From Actinomyces weissii (GTDB lineage Bacteria > Actinomycetota > Actinomycetes > Actinomycetales > Actinomycetaceae), in the NCBI RefSeq assembly GCF_016598775.1, contig NZ_CP066802.1, forward strand, positions 434,001-498,000: a stretch of DNA of 64,000 nucleotides, read 5' to 3'. The notes under the pieces were generated by a model. It searched no databases and had not been told where the DNA came from. It was given only the letters and a program-made list of their open reading frames with translations. Positions 25,280 through 34,165 of the stretch are shown here, in pieces (the stretch's first letter is position 1; each line of letters begins with the position of its first letter). A program made the translations under genes and the position numbers.

Positions 25280-25945
25280 ATGACCTCCTCCACCGCCAGC
25301 CCCGCCACCACCCCGGTGCGGGTGGTGCTGGTAGACGATGACCCCTTTGTCCTCACCGCCCTGCGCAGCTACCTGGCCTCCAGCGAGCGGATCGAGGTGT
25401 CATCAACCTTTACCAGCGCCACCGACGCCTTGGCCTTTCTGCGCCAGGTACCAGTGAACGTGCTCCTCACCGACGTGCGGATGCCCGGCATGGACGGCCT
25501 GGAGCTGCTGGCACGGGTGCGCCGCGACCACCCCGGCACCGCCGTCGTGGTGCTGACCTCCTTTGACGACGACGCCGCCCTGCTGACCTCCTTGTCCGCC
25601 TCCGCCCACGGCTTCCTGCTCAAGGACTCGGCTCCGGAGGAGATCGTGCGGGCCGTGCTGGCTGCCGCGGAAGGCGGCACCACCATCTCACCGGCTGCCG
25701 CCTCCCGGCTGGTGGCCAAGCACCTGCGCCCCACCCAGGCGGGGGAGAGGACCGACCTGACGCAGGCGGAGCGGGAGGTGCTGGCGCTCCTGTGCGAGGG
25801 CTACTCCAACGCGGAGATCGCCGAACGCCTGGTGGTGGCCGAGTCCACCGTGAAGACCCACGTCTCCCACCTGATGCGTAAGTACGGGGTGGCTTCCCGG
25901 CTCAAGCTGGTGGTGGCGGTGCACCGCGAGCGCGAGGCCCGGTAG
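25280..25945 (+). CDS. Response regulator, NarL/LuxR family
   Basis: This 221-residue DNA-binding regulator has a receiver domain with acidic residues VDDDPF and phosphoacceptor Asp65 in LLTDVRMPGMDG, followed by VVVLTSF and LLKDSAPEEIVRAV. A LuxR-type helix-turn-helix follows at about residues 158-205 (LTQAEREVLALL, NAEIAERLVVAESTVKTHVSHLM). It is divergent from the kinase gene. No good ribosome site precedes the ATG, so the message may be leaderless or the start may be internal. The likely target is the neighbouring transporter operon, by context. Confidence 0.92.
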   Translation: MTSSTASPATTPVRVVLVDDDPFVLTALRSYLASSERIEVSSTFTSATDALAFLRQVPVNVLLTDVRMPGMDGLELLARVRRDHPGTAVVVLTSFDDDAALLTSLSASAHGFLLKDSAPEEIVRAVLAAAEGGTTISPAAASRLVAKHLRPTQAGERTDLTQAEREVLALLCEGYSNAEIAERLVVAESTVKTHVSHLMRKYGVASRLKLVVAVHREREAR

Positions 25946-25951
25946 CGCGAG

Positions 25952-25982
25952 GCCCGGGCACGGCGCCCCACCATGCCCGGGC
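25952..25982. terminator. Convergent hairpin between regulator and ABC permease
   Basis: GCCCGGGCA (25952-25960) pairs with TGCCCGGGC (25974-25982) across a 13-nt loop in the 69-bp gap between converging genes. This is the expected place for a shared terminator. There is no T-tract. Confidence 0.5.
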
Positions 25983-26014
25983 ACAGCGCCCACGGCGCCG
26001 CCGTCAGCAACCCG

Positions 26015-28477
26015 CTAGTCCGCCGCGAGCGCCGTCACCGGGGCCACGGCAGCCGCCCGCCCGGCCGGGCGCGCAGAGGCCACCACCCCCACCAGGGCGG
26101 AGACCACCACCGCCCCCAGAAGCTGCAGCCACGGCACCACCAGCACCAGCCCCGAACCTGCCTCGGTGCCCAGCAGGGCAGCCACCCCGGCCAGTCCCAG
26201 ACCCGCCCCCAGGGCCGCACCCAGCAGGCCACCTAGCAGGGCCGTCAGCACCGCCTCCGTGATGAACAGGGCACGCACCTGCCCCCGCCCGGACCCGGTG
26301 GCCCGCAGCACCCCGATCTCCCGTACGCGCTCCAGCACGCTCACCTCCGTTGCGCTGGCCAGGCCCGTCAGGGTGATAAGCACCGTCAGTAACAGCACCA
26401 GGCCGACCACCGTGGTGGTGCGGCTGACCTGCCGCATGAAGGCAACCTGCCCGTCCCCGCTGGCGGCCACCACCAGGCCGGAGCCGCGCAGGGCCTCTCG
26501 TACCGCTGAGACCGTCGCCTTGTCGGTGCCGCCGTTGCGCAGCCGCACCCACAGGCCCTGGTCCACCGGCTCCGAGCCCATCAGCTGGTGCGCCACCGTC
26601 GGGGTCACGACCGGCCCGTAGCCGCTCTCCACCACCCGCACGCGCAGGGGCACGCTCCCAGCCGGTCCGGTAAGCACCACCTGGCTGCCCTCCGGCAGGT
26701 GGTAGATGCCGCCCAGCACGAGGCTGTGGTCATCAAGCTTCTCCAGGCCGTGGAAGGAGCGGGCCACCGGCGCCAGGGAGTCCTGGTCCACCGCGTGCAC
26801 GGTCAGGGCATCCTCGGTGCCGTCCGGCCTGCGCAGCTGTACGGTCGGTTCGGTCACCAGCACGGCGGCCTCCACCTGCGGCACAGCCGTCACCCGGGCC
26901 TGCACCGCCTGCGCGTCCTGTCCGGCCAGCACCGTCTCCACCTGCAGGTCCAGGGGACTGCTGGCGGCCAGGTAGCCGTCCGTGGAGGCGGCCACACTGC
27001 TCAGCCCCGTGACCATGGTGGCGGCCACGGACACCGACACCAGCAGGGACGCCGTGGTAGCCGCAGCCCGGCCCGGGTTACGCCCCAGGTTCCGTGCCGC
27101 CAGCCGTAGCAGGGAATGGTCCTCGCCCGCTAGGCGTGCCACGAGCCGGGCGGTCCCGGATACTGCCAGCGGCATGGCCAGCAGCAGGCCCAGCACTACG
27201 ATGACGGCACCTGCTGCCGCCAGCTCGATCATCCGCGTCTGTACGGCCATAGCCAGCACGCCTACGCCTACGAGCGCCCCCAGCAGCCCGGCCACGGCGG
27301 CCCCGGCGCGCCGTCGTCCCAGAGCCCGGTCCTGGGCGATCCGCCCGGTGAGGGCCACCAGCGGGGAGACCCGGCTGGCCTGCCCGGCGGGGCGCACCGC
27401 CGCCAGCACCGTCACCAGCGGGGCCAGGACCAGGCCCAGGGCCACGGAGCGCCAGGAGACCGTGAGGCTGGCAGGCGCCAGCCCCTGCACCGTGCCTGAA
27501 CGCACCAGCAGCCAGGCGGTAGCGGAGCCCAGGACCGTACCCAGCCCCGCCCCTAGCAGACCGGTGGCAACCGCCCCGCGCAGTACCGCCAGACGCACCT
27601 GGCGGCGGCTCGCCCCCACGCAGCGCAGCAGGCCGATCTGCCGGGTCTGGTGGGCCACCAGGGTGGAGAAGGTGGCGGCGATCACGATCGCGGACACCAC
27701 TGCACAGACCGGCCCCAGCAGGGACAGGAGCGTGAGGATCGCTGCTGTGTGGGAGGAGTCCAGGCGCGCCCGCAACGGCAGCAGCTCCTCAGCGGTGTAG
27801 ATCTCGCTGTCCAGGTCCCCGGTGGCGGCCGTGACCGCCTCCTTGAGCGTGTTGACGGAGGTGCCGGGCTGGGCGTGCAGGTAGACGGTCTGGGGACGGT
27901 CGTCCTGACCGAGCCGTGTCCGCCCCTCCGACGTCGCGAACACGAAGGTGTCATCAGGACTGCGCCGGGAGAGCTCCGCAGCGCCCTCCACGATCCCCAC
28001 CACCTGGAGCTGTTGCCCACTGGGGGCGTCAAAGCTCTCCAGCAGGGGGAGGGTGTCTCCTACACGCAGGTCCTCTGCCTCAGCCAGGCCCGTGGACACG
28101 GCCACCTCGGCCGCTCCTTCAGGCAGGCGCCCGGCGGTGAGGTGCTGCGCCGTGCCCGGGGCCTCGGCAGCCAGCACGAACACGTGCTCGTCATAGGCCC
28201 GGCCGGGGTGGTCCACCACGGCGTGACCCTCCAGGTAGGTGCGCGCCTGCGCCACCCCGGCCACCTGCTGCAGCCGGACGGCGGTGTCAGCAGGAAGGGC
28301 CTGGCCGCGCCCTGGCAGCACGATGACGTCGGCCCCGCCCAAGGAGGTCCGGGCCTGCGCGGTCACCTGGGTCCGGTAGGAGTCGGAGATGATGAAGGCG
28401 AAGGTGATCAGGGCGGCGCTGAGGGCCACCGCAACCAGGGCGGCGAGGGCGCGCCGCAGGTCCATGACGGCAGGCAT
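26015..28477 (-). CDS. ABC transporter permease, FtsX/MacB type
   Basis: This 820-residue permease has the duplicated FtsX layout. An N-terminal membrane anchor (RRALAALVAVALSAALITFAF) is followed by a large outer domain, a block of transmembrane helices in the middle, a second outer domain and a final set of three helices. The start at ATG 28477 overlaps the stop of the ATPase gene (TGATG); a second ATG four codons on is possible. Paired with the ATPase it would export or mechanically expel a substrate such as a peptide, lipid or antibiotic. Nothing in the sequence identifies the substrate. Confidence 0.88.
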   Translation of the reverse strand: MPAVMDLRRALAALVAVALSAALITFAFIISDSYRTQVTAQARTSLGGADVIVLPGRGQALPADTAVRLQQVAGVAQARTYLEGHAVVDHPGRAYDEHVFVLAAEAPGTAQHLTAGRLPEGAAEVAVSTGLAEAEDLRVGDTLPLLESFDAPSGQQLQVVGIVEGAAELSRRSPDDTFVFATSEGRTRLGQDDRPQTVYLHAQPGTSVNTLKEAVTAATGDLDSEIYTAEELLPLRARLDSSHTAAILTLLSLLGPVCAVVSAIVIAATFSTLVAHQTRQIGLLRCVGASRRQVRLAVLRGAVATGLLGAGLGTVLGSATAWLLVRSGTVQGLAPASLTVSWRSVALGLVLAPLVTVLAAVRPAGQASRVSPLVALTGRIAQDRALGRRRAGAAVAGLLGALVGVGVLAMAVQTRMIELAAAGAVIVVLGLLLAMPLAVSGTARLVARLAGEDHSLLRLAARNLGRNPGRAAATTASLLVSVSVAATMVTGLSSVAASTDGYLAASSPLDLQVETVLAGQDAQAVQARVTAVPQVEAAVLVTEPTVQLRRPDGTEDALTVHAVDQDSLAPVARSFHGLEKLDDHSLVLGGIYHLPEGSQVVLTGPAGSVPLRVRVVESGYGPVVTPTVAHQLMGSEPVDQGLWVRLRNGGTDKATVSAVREALRGSGLVVAASGDGQVAFMRQVSRTTTVVGLVLLLTVLITLTGLASATEVSVLERVREIGVLRATGSGRGQVRALFITEAVLTALLGGLLGAALGAGLGLAGVAALLGTEAGSGLVLVVPWLQLLGAVVVSALVGVVASARPAGRAAAVAPVTALAAD

Positions 28478-29370
28478 CAGCGGGCCTCCTTCCGTGGGCG
28501 CGCGGCGGCGGGGGCTGCAGTGGCGGGTGAGCCTGCCGCCGGTACGGGGCCGGAGGCGCCGGGACGCTGCGTGTCGTCGGCCACCAGCCGACCGTCGCGC
28601 AGGCGGACGACCCGGTTGGTGAAGGCGGCGGCGCCCTCGTCGTGGGTCACCATCACCACGGTCTGCCCCAGCTGGTCGCACATCTGCGCCAGGGCGTCCA
28701 GCAAAGCCGTGGAGGAGGCGGAGTCCAGGGCGCCGGTGGGCTCGTCAGCGAAGACGACCTCGGGGCGGCCCACCAGGGCGCGGGCCACCGCCACCCGCTG
28801 CTGCTGCCCGCCGGAGAGCTCCGTGGGCCTGTGCGTCAGCCGGTCCCCGATCCCCAGGGTCTCGATCACCAGCCGGTACCAGTCCGGGTCCGGGCGGCGC
28901 CGGGCCAGCCGCAGCGGCAGGCTGATGTTCTCCTCCGCGGTCAGCTGCGGCAGCAGGTTGAAGGACTGGAACACGAATCCCAGGTGGTCCCGACGGACCC
29001 GGGTCAGTGCCTTGTCGTCCAGTCCCGCCAGGTCCTGGCCGCCCACGAGCACGGTGCCGGAGGTGGGGGAGTCCAGCCCGGCCAGGCAGTGCAGGAGCGT
29101 GGACTTGCCGGAGCCGGAGGGGCCCATGACCGCCACGAACTGCCTGCGCGGCACGCTCAGGCTCACCTGGTCCAGGGCCAGCACCTGCGTGGACCCGCTG
29201 CCGTAGACCCGGCTCAGCCCACGGGCCTCCACCACCACCTCGGCTCCACCCTCCGGGCGGCTGGGCCGGGCGCTGCCGCTGGAGCCCGCACTGGCCTGCC
29301 AGGGGTCTGCGGGGGTCTGGGTCTGCCGGGGCGTTCGCTCCGGGCTGCTGGCGCGGCTGGCTTCAAGCAT
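28477..29370 (-). CDS. ABC transporter ATP-binding protein, MacB/LolD type
   Basis: This 297-residue ATPase has Walker A GPSGSGKST, Q-loop VFQSFNLLPQ, signature LSGGQQQRVAVARAL, Walker B VVFADEPTGALD and the H-loop VTHDEGAA. The phrase DEPTGALDS is typical of the MacB/LolD group. N- and C-terminal extensions of about 45 and 40 residues are Ser/Ala/Pro-rich. It is first in a two-gene operon with the permease and lies opposite the response regulator, suggesting it is regulated by that two-component system. Confidence 0.93.
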   Translation of the reverse strand: MLEASRASSPERTPRQTQTPADPWQASAGSSGSARPSRPEGGAEVVVEARGLSRVYGSGSTQVLALDQVSLSVPRRQFVAVMGPSGSGKSTLLHCLAGLDSPTSGTVLVGGQDLAGLDDKALTRVRRDHLGFVFQSFNLLPQLTAEENISLPLRLARRRPDPDWYRLVIETLGIGDRLTHRPTELSGGQQQRVAVARALVGRPEVVFADEPTGALDSASSTALLDALAQMCDQLGQTVVMVTHDEGAAAFTNRVVRLRDGRLVADDTQRPGASGPVPAAGSPATAAPAAARPRKEAR

Positions 29371-29727
29371 GTTCCTCTTTCCCTTCCGGTCGGCGGCCCA
29401 CGGGCTGGGCCTCGGGTTGAGCGTAGGAACGGGGGGTACGGGCCCTGAATGCGCCTAAGGGCGGGACTTCCTGGCGCTCTCCACCTTTGGTATGAGGGCT
29501 CAAGGCGTCGGCGGCCCCGCCCAGGCGGTGGCTCGCAGGGACCGGGACGGCCGCTAGCCCCAGGGCCTTGGCCAGCCCCGGGCGGGCCTGGCCAGGCAGA
29601 CGGCTGCCAAGGCTCCCCCCTCCCACCGGAAACCGACCAGCGGCCGGGACCTTTTGCTGTGCGCTTGGCGCGGAACGGCAGGCTGTCATTACGGTCCGGC
29701 AGGCCCTAGGTCCGTTAGCCTGGGGCT
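29371..29727. other. Divergent gap between the ABC operon and folP
   Basis: This 357-bp gap separates divergent genes and must hold promoters for both the transporter operon and the folP operon. The block GGTTGGCC-type repeats seen elsewhere are absent and I see no convincing palindrome or gene. Confidence 0.4.
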
Positions 29728-30615
29728 GTGTCCACGAGTGCCGTACTCACTCCCGCGCCCCTGCCTGAGCACCTGGGGCGGGCCAGCGCGGCCGGGCGCA
29801 CCCTGGTCATGGGGATCCTCAACGTCACCCCGGACTCCTTTTCTGACGGGGGCCGCTGGGACACCGTGGAGGCCGCCCTCGCCCGCGGCCACGAGCTGGC
29901 CGCGCAGGGGGCGGACATTATCGACGTCGGGGGGGAGTCCACCCGCCCCGGCTCCCAGCGCATCACCCCGGACGTGGAGATCGCCCGCGTGGGTGAGGTG
30001 GTGCGGGGCCTGGCTGCCGCAGGCCACGTCGTCTCCATTGACACGATCCACGCCGAGACCGCCCGCGCCGCCGTGGAGGCGGGAGCCTGCATAGTCAACG
30101 ACGTCTCCGGGGGCCTGGCCGACCCGCAGATGCACGCGTTGGTGGCTCGTACCGGCGTCGTCTACGTCTGCCAGCACTGGCGTGGTACCCCCGAGACCAT
30201 GGACCGGCTCACCGACTACCCCCAGGGCGTGGTCGCCGGGGTGGAGGCCGAGCTCTCCCAGCGCCTGGCTGAGTTGGAGGCCGCCGGGGTGTCCCGCAGC
30301 CAGCTGGTGGTGGACCCCGGCCTGGGCTTCGCCAAGACCCACCCGCAGTCCTGGCAGCTGCTGGCCGCCACCCACCGGCTCAGCACCGACCTGGGGCTGC
30401 CGGTGCTGGTGGGAGCCTCCCGTAAACGCTTCCTGGCCGCTGCCCTGAAGGCGGCCGGGGAAGGTGGCCCGGTGGACCCGACGGCGCGCGACGCCGTCAC
30501 CGCCGCCACCACTGCCCTGGCTGCCGCCGCTGGCGCCTGGGCCGTCCGCGTCCACGACGTCCCGTCCAGCCTGGACGCGGTACGAACCTCCGCTCTTTGG
30601 AAGGAGCACAGCTGA
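29728..30615 (+). CDS. folP: Dihydropteroate synthase
   Basis: This enzyme condenses 4-aminobenzoate with dihydropterin pyrophosphate and is the sulfonamide target. The 295-residue protein shows the family landmarks: VMGILNVTPDSFSDGG (about 27-42), DVGGESTRPGS, ACIVNDVSGG, DPGLGFAKT and VLVGASRKRFL. It starts at GTG 29728. Its stop overlaps the folB-folK start (TGATG) and an AAGGAG site lies within its last codons. The normal upstream partner folE is 6.2 kb away, separated by the inward-facing two-component/ABC block. Confidence 0.96.
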   Translation: MSTSAVLTPAPLPEHLGRASAAGRTLVMGILNVTPDSFSDGGRWDTVEAALARGHELAAQGADIIDVGGESTRPGSQRITPDVEIARVGEVVRGLAAAGHVVSIDTIHAETARAAVEAGACIVNDVSGGLADPQMHALVARTGVVYVCQHWRGTPETMDRLTDYPQGVVAGVEAELSQRLAELEAAGVSRSQLVVDPGLGFAKTHPQSWQLLAATHRLSTDLGLPVLVGASRKRFLAAALKAAGEGGPVDPTARDAVTAATTALAAAAGAWAVRVHDVPSSLDAVRTSALWKEHS

Positions 30616-32771
30616 TGAGTGTCAACCTGACCGGCGCCAGTGACAGGATCTGCCTGAAGGGCTTGTCAGCCCGGGGACTTCACGGTGTCCTGCCCCTGGA
30701 GCGGGAGGAGCCGCAGCTGTTCGTGGTGGACCTGAGCCTGGAGCTGGGGCCCGGTGGCGCCCAGGCCGCCGCCGCCAGCGACCAGCTGGCTGAGTCCGTG
30801 GACTACGCCGCCGTGGCCACCTCCGTCATCTCGGTGATCGAGGGCGACAGCGTCAACCTGATCGAGACGCTGGCGGCCCGGATCGCTGACCTGGTGCTGG
30901 GCTACCCGCGCGTGCGGGCCGTGGAGGTCACGGTCCACAAGCCGGAGGCCCCCCTGGACGTGGCCTTCGACGACGTGTCCGTGACCATCCGCCGTGGCGA
31001 GCTTGCTGCCGGGTCCGTTGGTGCGCCCGCCTCCCAGCAGCTGCCAGCGCCAGCCGCCCAGGTGGCTGCGGCGACGGCTGATCCCGCCTTCCCACCAGTG
31101 CCTGCCCCCGCCTTCGTGCCGGAGGCCGAGCGGGCCTTCCTGCCGGTGCAGGACGCCTCCGTGCCGCCCCCGCCGCCGGTGCTCACGCAGGTGCCGGTCC
31201 CGTCTGAGCCTGCGGCCTTGGAGGTGGAGCCTTCCCCGCAGGAGCTACCGGGAGCGCCGGAGGCACAGTCCGTACCTGGCCCGGAGGAGCCCCTGGCCTT
31301 TGACGCCAGCATCGGCCCGCTGGACTCTGCTATCGGCAAGGCCCCCCAGGCGCCGGTGGACCCCGAGCTGGCTGCCGCCCTGGCCGCCCCCGCCCCCGCC
31401 CCCTTGGACATGAGCGTCTTTGAGGACGCTCCCGAGCTCCTTGAGGCTCCGGTAGCGGATCTCGCAGCCCCCGAGGCCGAGGAGCCCGTACAGGCCGTCG
31501 AGCCCAGTGGCCTGGACCAGGCAGACGGCGCGCCCTCCGGCTTTGAGGGCCCTGCTGTGGACGCAGTGGACGCCGAGGCAGGCGGCCTGGCCGCCGGTGC
31601 CCTAGGAGCCACCGGTGCGGCAGCGGCTGGCACGCTGGCCGCCGGTGCTGTGGCGGCTGAGAGCCGCGCAGAGTCCGGTATCGAGGCTCTGATCGCGGAC
31701 GCCCACGCCGTCGAGGCCTCCGCCGAGGCTGAGTTCGGCCCGGCGGGCTGGGGCCGGGGCGCGGAGCCCTTCTCGCCCTTCGCCCCTGACCCGGAGAACG
31801 TTCCCGCCGCCCCCGTGGCAGAGGACCTCCTGCACCCGCAGGCGGAGTCCGCCCCGCTGGGCGAGAACCACCCGGGGCAGCCTGGCGCAGGCTTCCCGGA
31901 GCCCCCCGTGCCGGGTGGTGGCACGGCTGCCCCGGCCCCCTTCAGCGACCCGCTGCGCAGCCGCCCTGCCCAGCCCGCGGCCTTCGTGCTGGCCCTGGGC
32001 GGCAACGTGGGTGCGGTCCTGCCCAACCTGCGTAACGCGGTGGCAGCGCTGCGCGACACCGTGGGGGTGGAGCTGGCCCAGGTCGCGCCGCTGGCCCGTA
32101 CCGCCGCCGTCACTGACCCCGGTTCCGAGCCCCAGCCGGACTTCCTCAACACGGTGCTGCTGGGCATGACGGTCCTGTCCCCGATGGAGCTGCTGGAGGT
32201 GGCCCGCAAGCTGGAGGCCGACGCCGGGCGGGTACGCACCAAGGTCAACGGCCCACGCACCCTGGACGTGGACCTGATCGACTATGAGGGCGTCGTCTCC
32301 AACGACCCCGAGCTCACCCTCCCGCACCCACGCGCCGTCCAGCGGGCCTTCGTCCTGGTGCCCTGGGCAGAGGTGGACGACCTGGCGGAGATCAGCGGGC
32401 AGTCAGTGGCCCTGCTGGCTGAGAACGCCGCCGACCGGGACGGCGTGCGCTGGCTGGCCCTGGACTGGGAGGACTCGGACAGCCTGCCCGCGCTGCCCAC
32501 CGGCCAGTACATCGCCCCGCCGCTGGCGGCTGACGAGCTGTCCGAGCAGGCCCCCCAGGGGCAGGAGCCGGAGGAGGATGCCCTGCCGCGGCACACTGAC
32601 GAGGCTGCCGCCCCGCTGCCCCAGGAGCACGCCACGGCTTTGGAGGAGATGCCGGAGGCGGAGCCCGCCGCCGTGGCCTCCCCGGAGGCTGAGGCTCCCT
32701 CCGCAGAGGACTCCTGGGGCGCCCCCGTGGCCTGGAAGGACGTCCTGGGCGGCAACCAGGGCCGCGAATGA
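30615..32771 (+). CDS. folBK: Bifunctional dihydroneopterin aldolase / HPPK with long disordered linker
   Basis: The protein catalyses two successive folate steps: aldolase cleavage of dihydroneopterin, then pyrophosphorylation of the hydroxymethyl product. The FolB domain is residues about 12-130 (LKGLSARGLHGVLPLER, then VTVHKPEAPL). The FolK domain is about 455-610 (FVLALGGNVG, then the HPPK signature GPRTLDVDLIDYEG and LPHPR). Between them lie roughly 320 residues rich in Ala, Pro and Glu, and another such tail follows FolK, giving 718 residues in all. Fused FolB-FolK proteins are common in Actinobacteria, but the linker is unusually long. The start overlaps the folP stop by one base, with AAGGAG upstream. 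Confidence 0.93.
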   Translation: MSVNLTGASDRICLKGLSARGLHGVLPLEREEPQLFVVDLSLELGPGGAQAAAASDQLAESVDYAAVATSVISVIEGDSVNLIETLAARIADLVLGYPRVRAVEVTVHKPEAPLDVAFDDVSVTIRRGELAAGSVGAPASQQLPAPAAQVAAATADPAFPPVPAPAFVPEAERAFLPVQDASVPPPPPVLTQVPVPSEPAALEVEPSPQELPGAPEAQSVPGPEEPLAFDASIGPLDSAIGKAPQAPVDPELAAALAAPAPAPLDMSVFEDAPELLEAPVADLAAPEAEEPVQAVEPSGLDQADGAPSGFEGPAVDAVDAEAGGLAAGALGATGAAAAGTLAAGAVAAESRAESGIEALIADAHAVEASAEAEFGPAGWGRGAEPFSPFAPDPENVPAAPVAEDLLHPQAESAPLGENHPGQPGAGFPEPPVPGGGTAAPAPFSDPLRSRPAQPAAFVLALGGNVGAVLPNLRNAVAALRDTVGVELAQVAPLARTAAVTDPGSEPQPDFLNTVLLGMTVLSPMELLEVARKLEADAGRVRTKVNGPRTLDVDLIDYEGVVSNDPELTLPHPRAVQRAFVLVPWAEVDDLAEISGQSVALLAENAADRDGVRWLALDWEDSDSLPALPTGQYIAPPLAADELSEQAPQGQEPEEDALPRHTDEAAAPLPQEHATALEEMPEAEPAAVASPEAEAPSAEDSWGAPVAWKDVLGGNQGRE

Positions 32772-33310
32772 CCCGAACCCGTTGGGCCACTGTCCTGGCC
32801 TGGTTCCTGGGCACCGGCGTCGTGGCCTGGACCGTGCTGGACCTGGTGCTGCGCTACCAGGGCTGGGTGCCCGCACTGACTCCCTGGGGTGCCGCCCTGG
32901 CCCTGGTGGTCAGCGCCGTGGTGCTGTGGTGCGGGCTGGCGGTACGGCGCCTGCGCTCCCGTGAACGTACCTGGATCACCCCTATCGGGGCGGCCCTGAC
33001 AGCAGTGGCCGCTAAGGCCTCCGCCGTGGTGGGGGCGCTGGTGGCTGGGGTGTACGCCGCCGAGCTGGTGATCGCCCTGAGCTCTGACCCCTCCCCGGCC
33101 ATGACCTCCTTGGCCTGGGCCTCCGGAAGCTGCCTGCTGGCTGCCTTGATCTGGTGCGGCACCGGCCTGCTGGTGGAGTCCTGGTGCGCCCTCAAGCAGG
33201 ACGACGACGAGGACGGCACCGGTGGTGCCCCCGGCGCTGAGTCCCCGGACGCCGCCCGTGGGACTGCCCGGACGGCGTCGCCTCCCGGCCCTTCCCGCCG
33301 CCACCATTAG
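32768..33310 (+). CDS. DUF3180 family membrane protein
   Basis: This 180-residue protein has four predicted membrane helices (for example VLAWFLGTGVVAWTVLDLVL and ALALVVSAVVLWCGLAV) and a Ser/Pro/acidic tail. Its place directly after folK, with an ATGA overlap, is the standard location of DUF3180 proteins in Actinobacteria. Function is unknown. The conserved linkage suggests co-expression with folate synthesis rather than a proven role in it. Confidence 0.85.
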   Translation: MTRTRWATVLAWFLGTGVVAWTVLDLVLRYQGWVPALTPWGAALALVVSAVVLWCGLAVRRLRSRERTWITPIGAALTAVAAKASAVVGALVAGVYAAELVIALSSDPSPAMTSLAWASGSCLLAALIWCGTGLLVESWCALKQDDDEDGTGGAPGAESPDAARGTARTASPPGPSRRHH

Positions 33311-33475
33311 CGTGCTGCCGCCGTGAGTTGCAGGCGAGCGACGCCATCGCCGTCAGTAGGCAGCCTCAGACGGGGACGCCAGCCGCAGGCCGTCCTGGCA
33401 CAGACCGTCCTGCAGGAGGATGCCCGGTGGCCGCGGGCCTGAGATGATCGGCTCATCCGAGCCGAAGGAACCTGC

Positions 33476-34165
33476 ATGACCAGCCAGCCAGCCGGGCCCG
33501 CCACGCCCAACAGCACGGCCGCCGCGCCGGTGGGAGACTCCCTGCCAGACTCCCTGCCAGCTTGCCCGGCAGGCCCCCTGCCGGATTCTCTGCCGGACTA
33601 TCATCCACGCTCTCTGCCGGACTCCCAGCCATATTCCCCGGTAGGCTCCGCGGCCCGGCCGCCGCAGACGGTGGTTGCCGTTGGTGGTGACCCCTTCGCC
33701 CCCCAGGGAGTCACCTTCCAGCCGATCTCCCCGCGCCTGGCCACAGCCCGGCTCATACCAGCAGTCGGCTTCGACCTGCTGGCGGCTATCGGCTTCGTGG
33801 TGGCCGGAGTGCTGCTGAGCCCCTGGGCCTACATCGGCGCGGCCGTCTGCGCCCTGGCGCTGCTGTGGGAGCTGTGGCTCATTCCCCGGCAGGTGCGGGC
33901 TATGGGCTACGCCCTGGCCGAGGACCACCTGCTGTGGCGCAAAGGGATCATGTTCCGCAGCCTGTGCGTGATCCCCTACGGGCGTATGCAGTTCGTGGAC
34001 ACCTCCCAGGGGCCGCTGGGCCGCTACCTGGGCATCGCCGAGGTCAAGCTGCACACGGCCTCCGCCTCCACCGACGCCACGATCAACGGGCTGCCGGTGG
34101 CTGAGGCCGAGCACCTGCGCCAGCTGCTCTCGGAACGGGGCGAGCAGCGGATGGCGGGGCTGTGA
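33476..34165 (+). CDS. PH domain-containing membrane protein (YdbS-like)
   Basis: This 229-residue protein begins with a low-complexity region of repeated DSLPDSLP/LPDS units (residues about 20-55). Two membrane helices follow (DLLAAIGFVVAGVLLS, AVCALALLWELWL), then a bacterial PH-like domain: MGYALAEDHLLWRKGIM, VIPYGRMQFVDTSQGPLGRYLGIAEVKLHTA. The motif YGR-x-Q-x-V-D-x-x-x-GPL is typical of the YdbS/DUF304 group. Its stop overlaps the next gene's GTG, and YdbS/YdbT pairs usually act together. A GAAGGA site precedes ATG 33476. Confidence 0.88.
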   Translation: MTSQPAGPATPNSTAAAPVGDSLPDSLPACPAGPLPDSLPDYHPRSLPDSQPYSPVGSAARPPQTVVAVGGDPFAPQGVTFQPISPRLATARLIPAVGFDLLAAIGFVVAGVLLSPWAYIGAAVCALALLWELWLIPRQVRAMGYALAEDHLLWRKGIMFRSLCVIPYGRMQFVDTSQGPLGRYLGIAEVKLHTASASTDATINGLPVAEAEHLRQLLSERGEQRMAGL

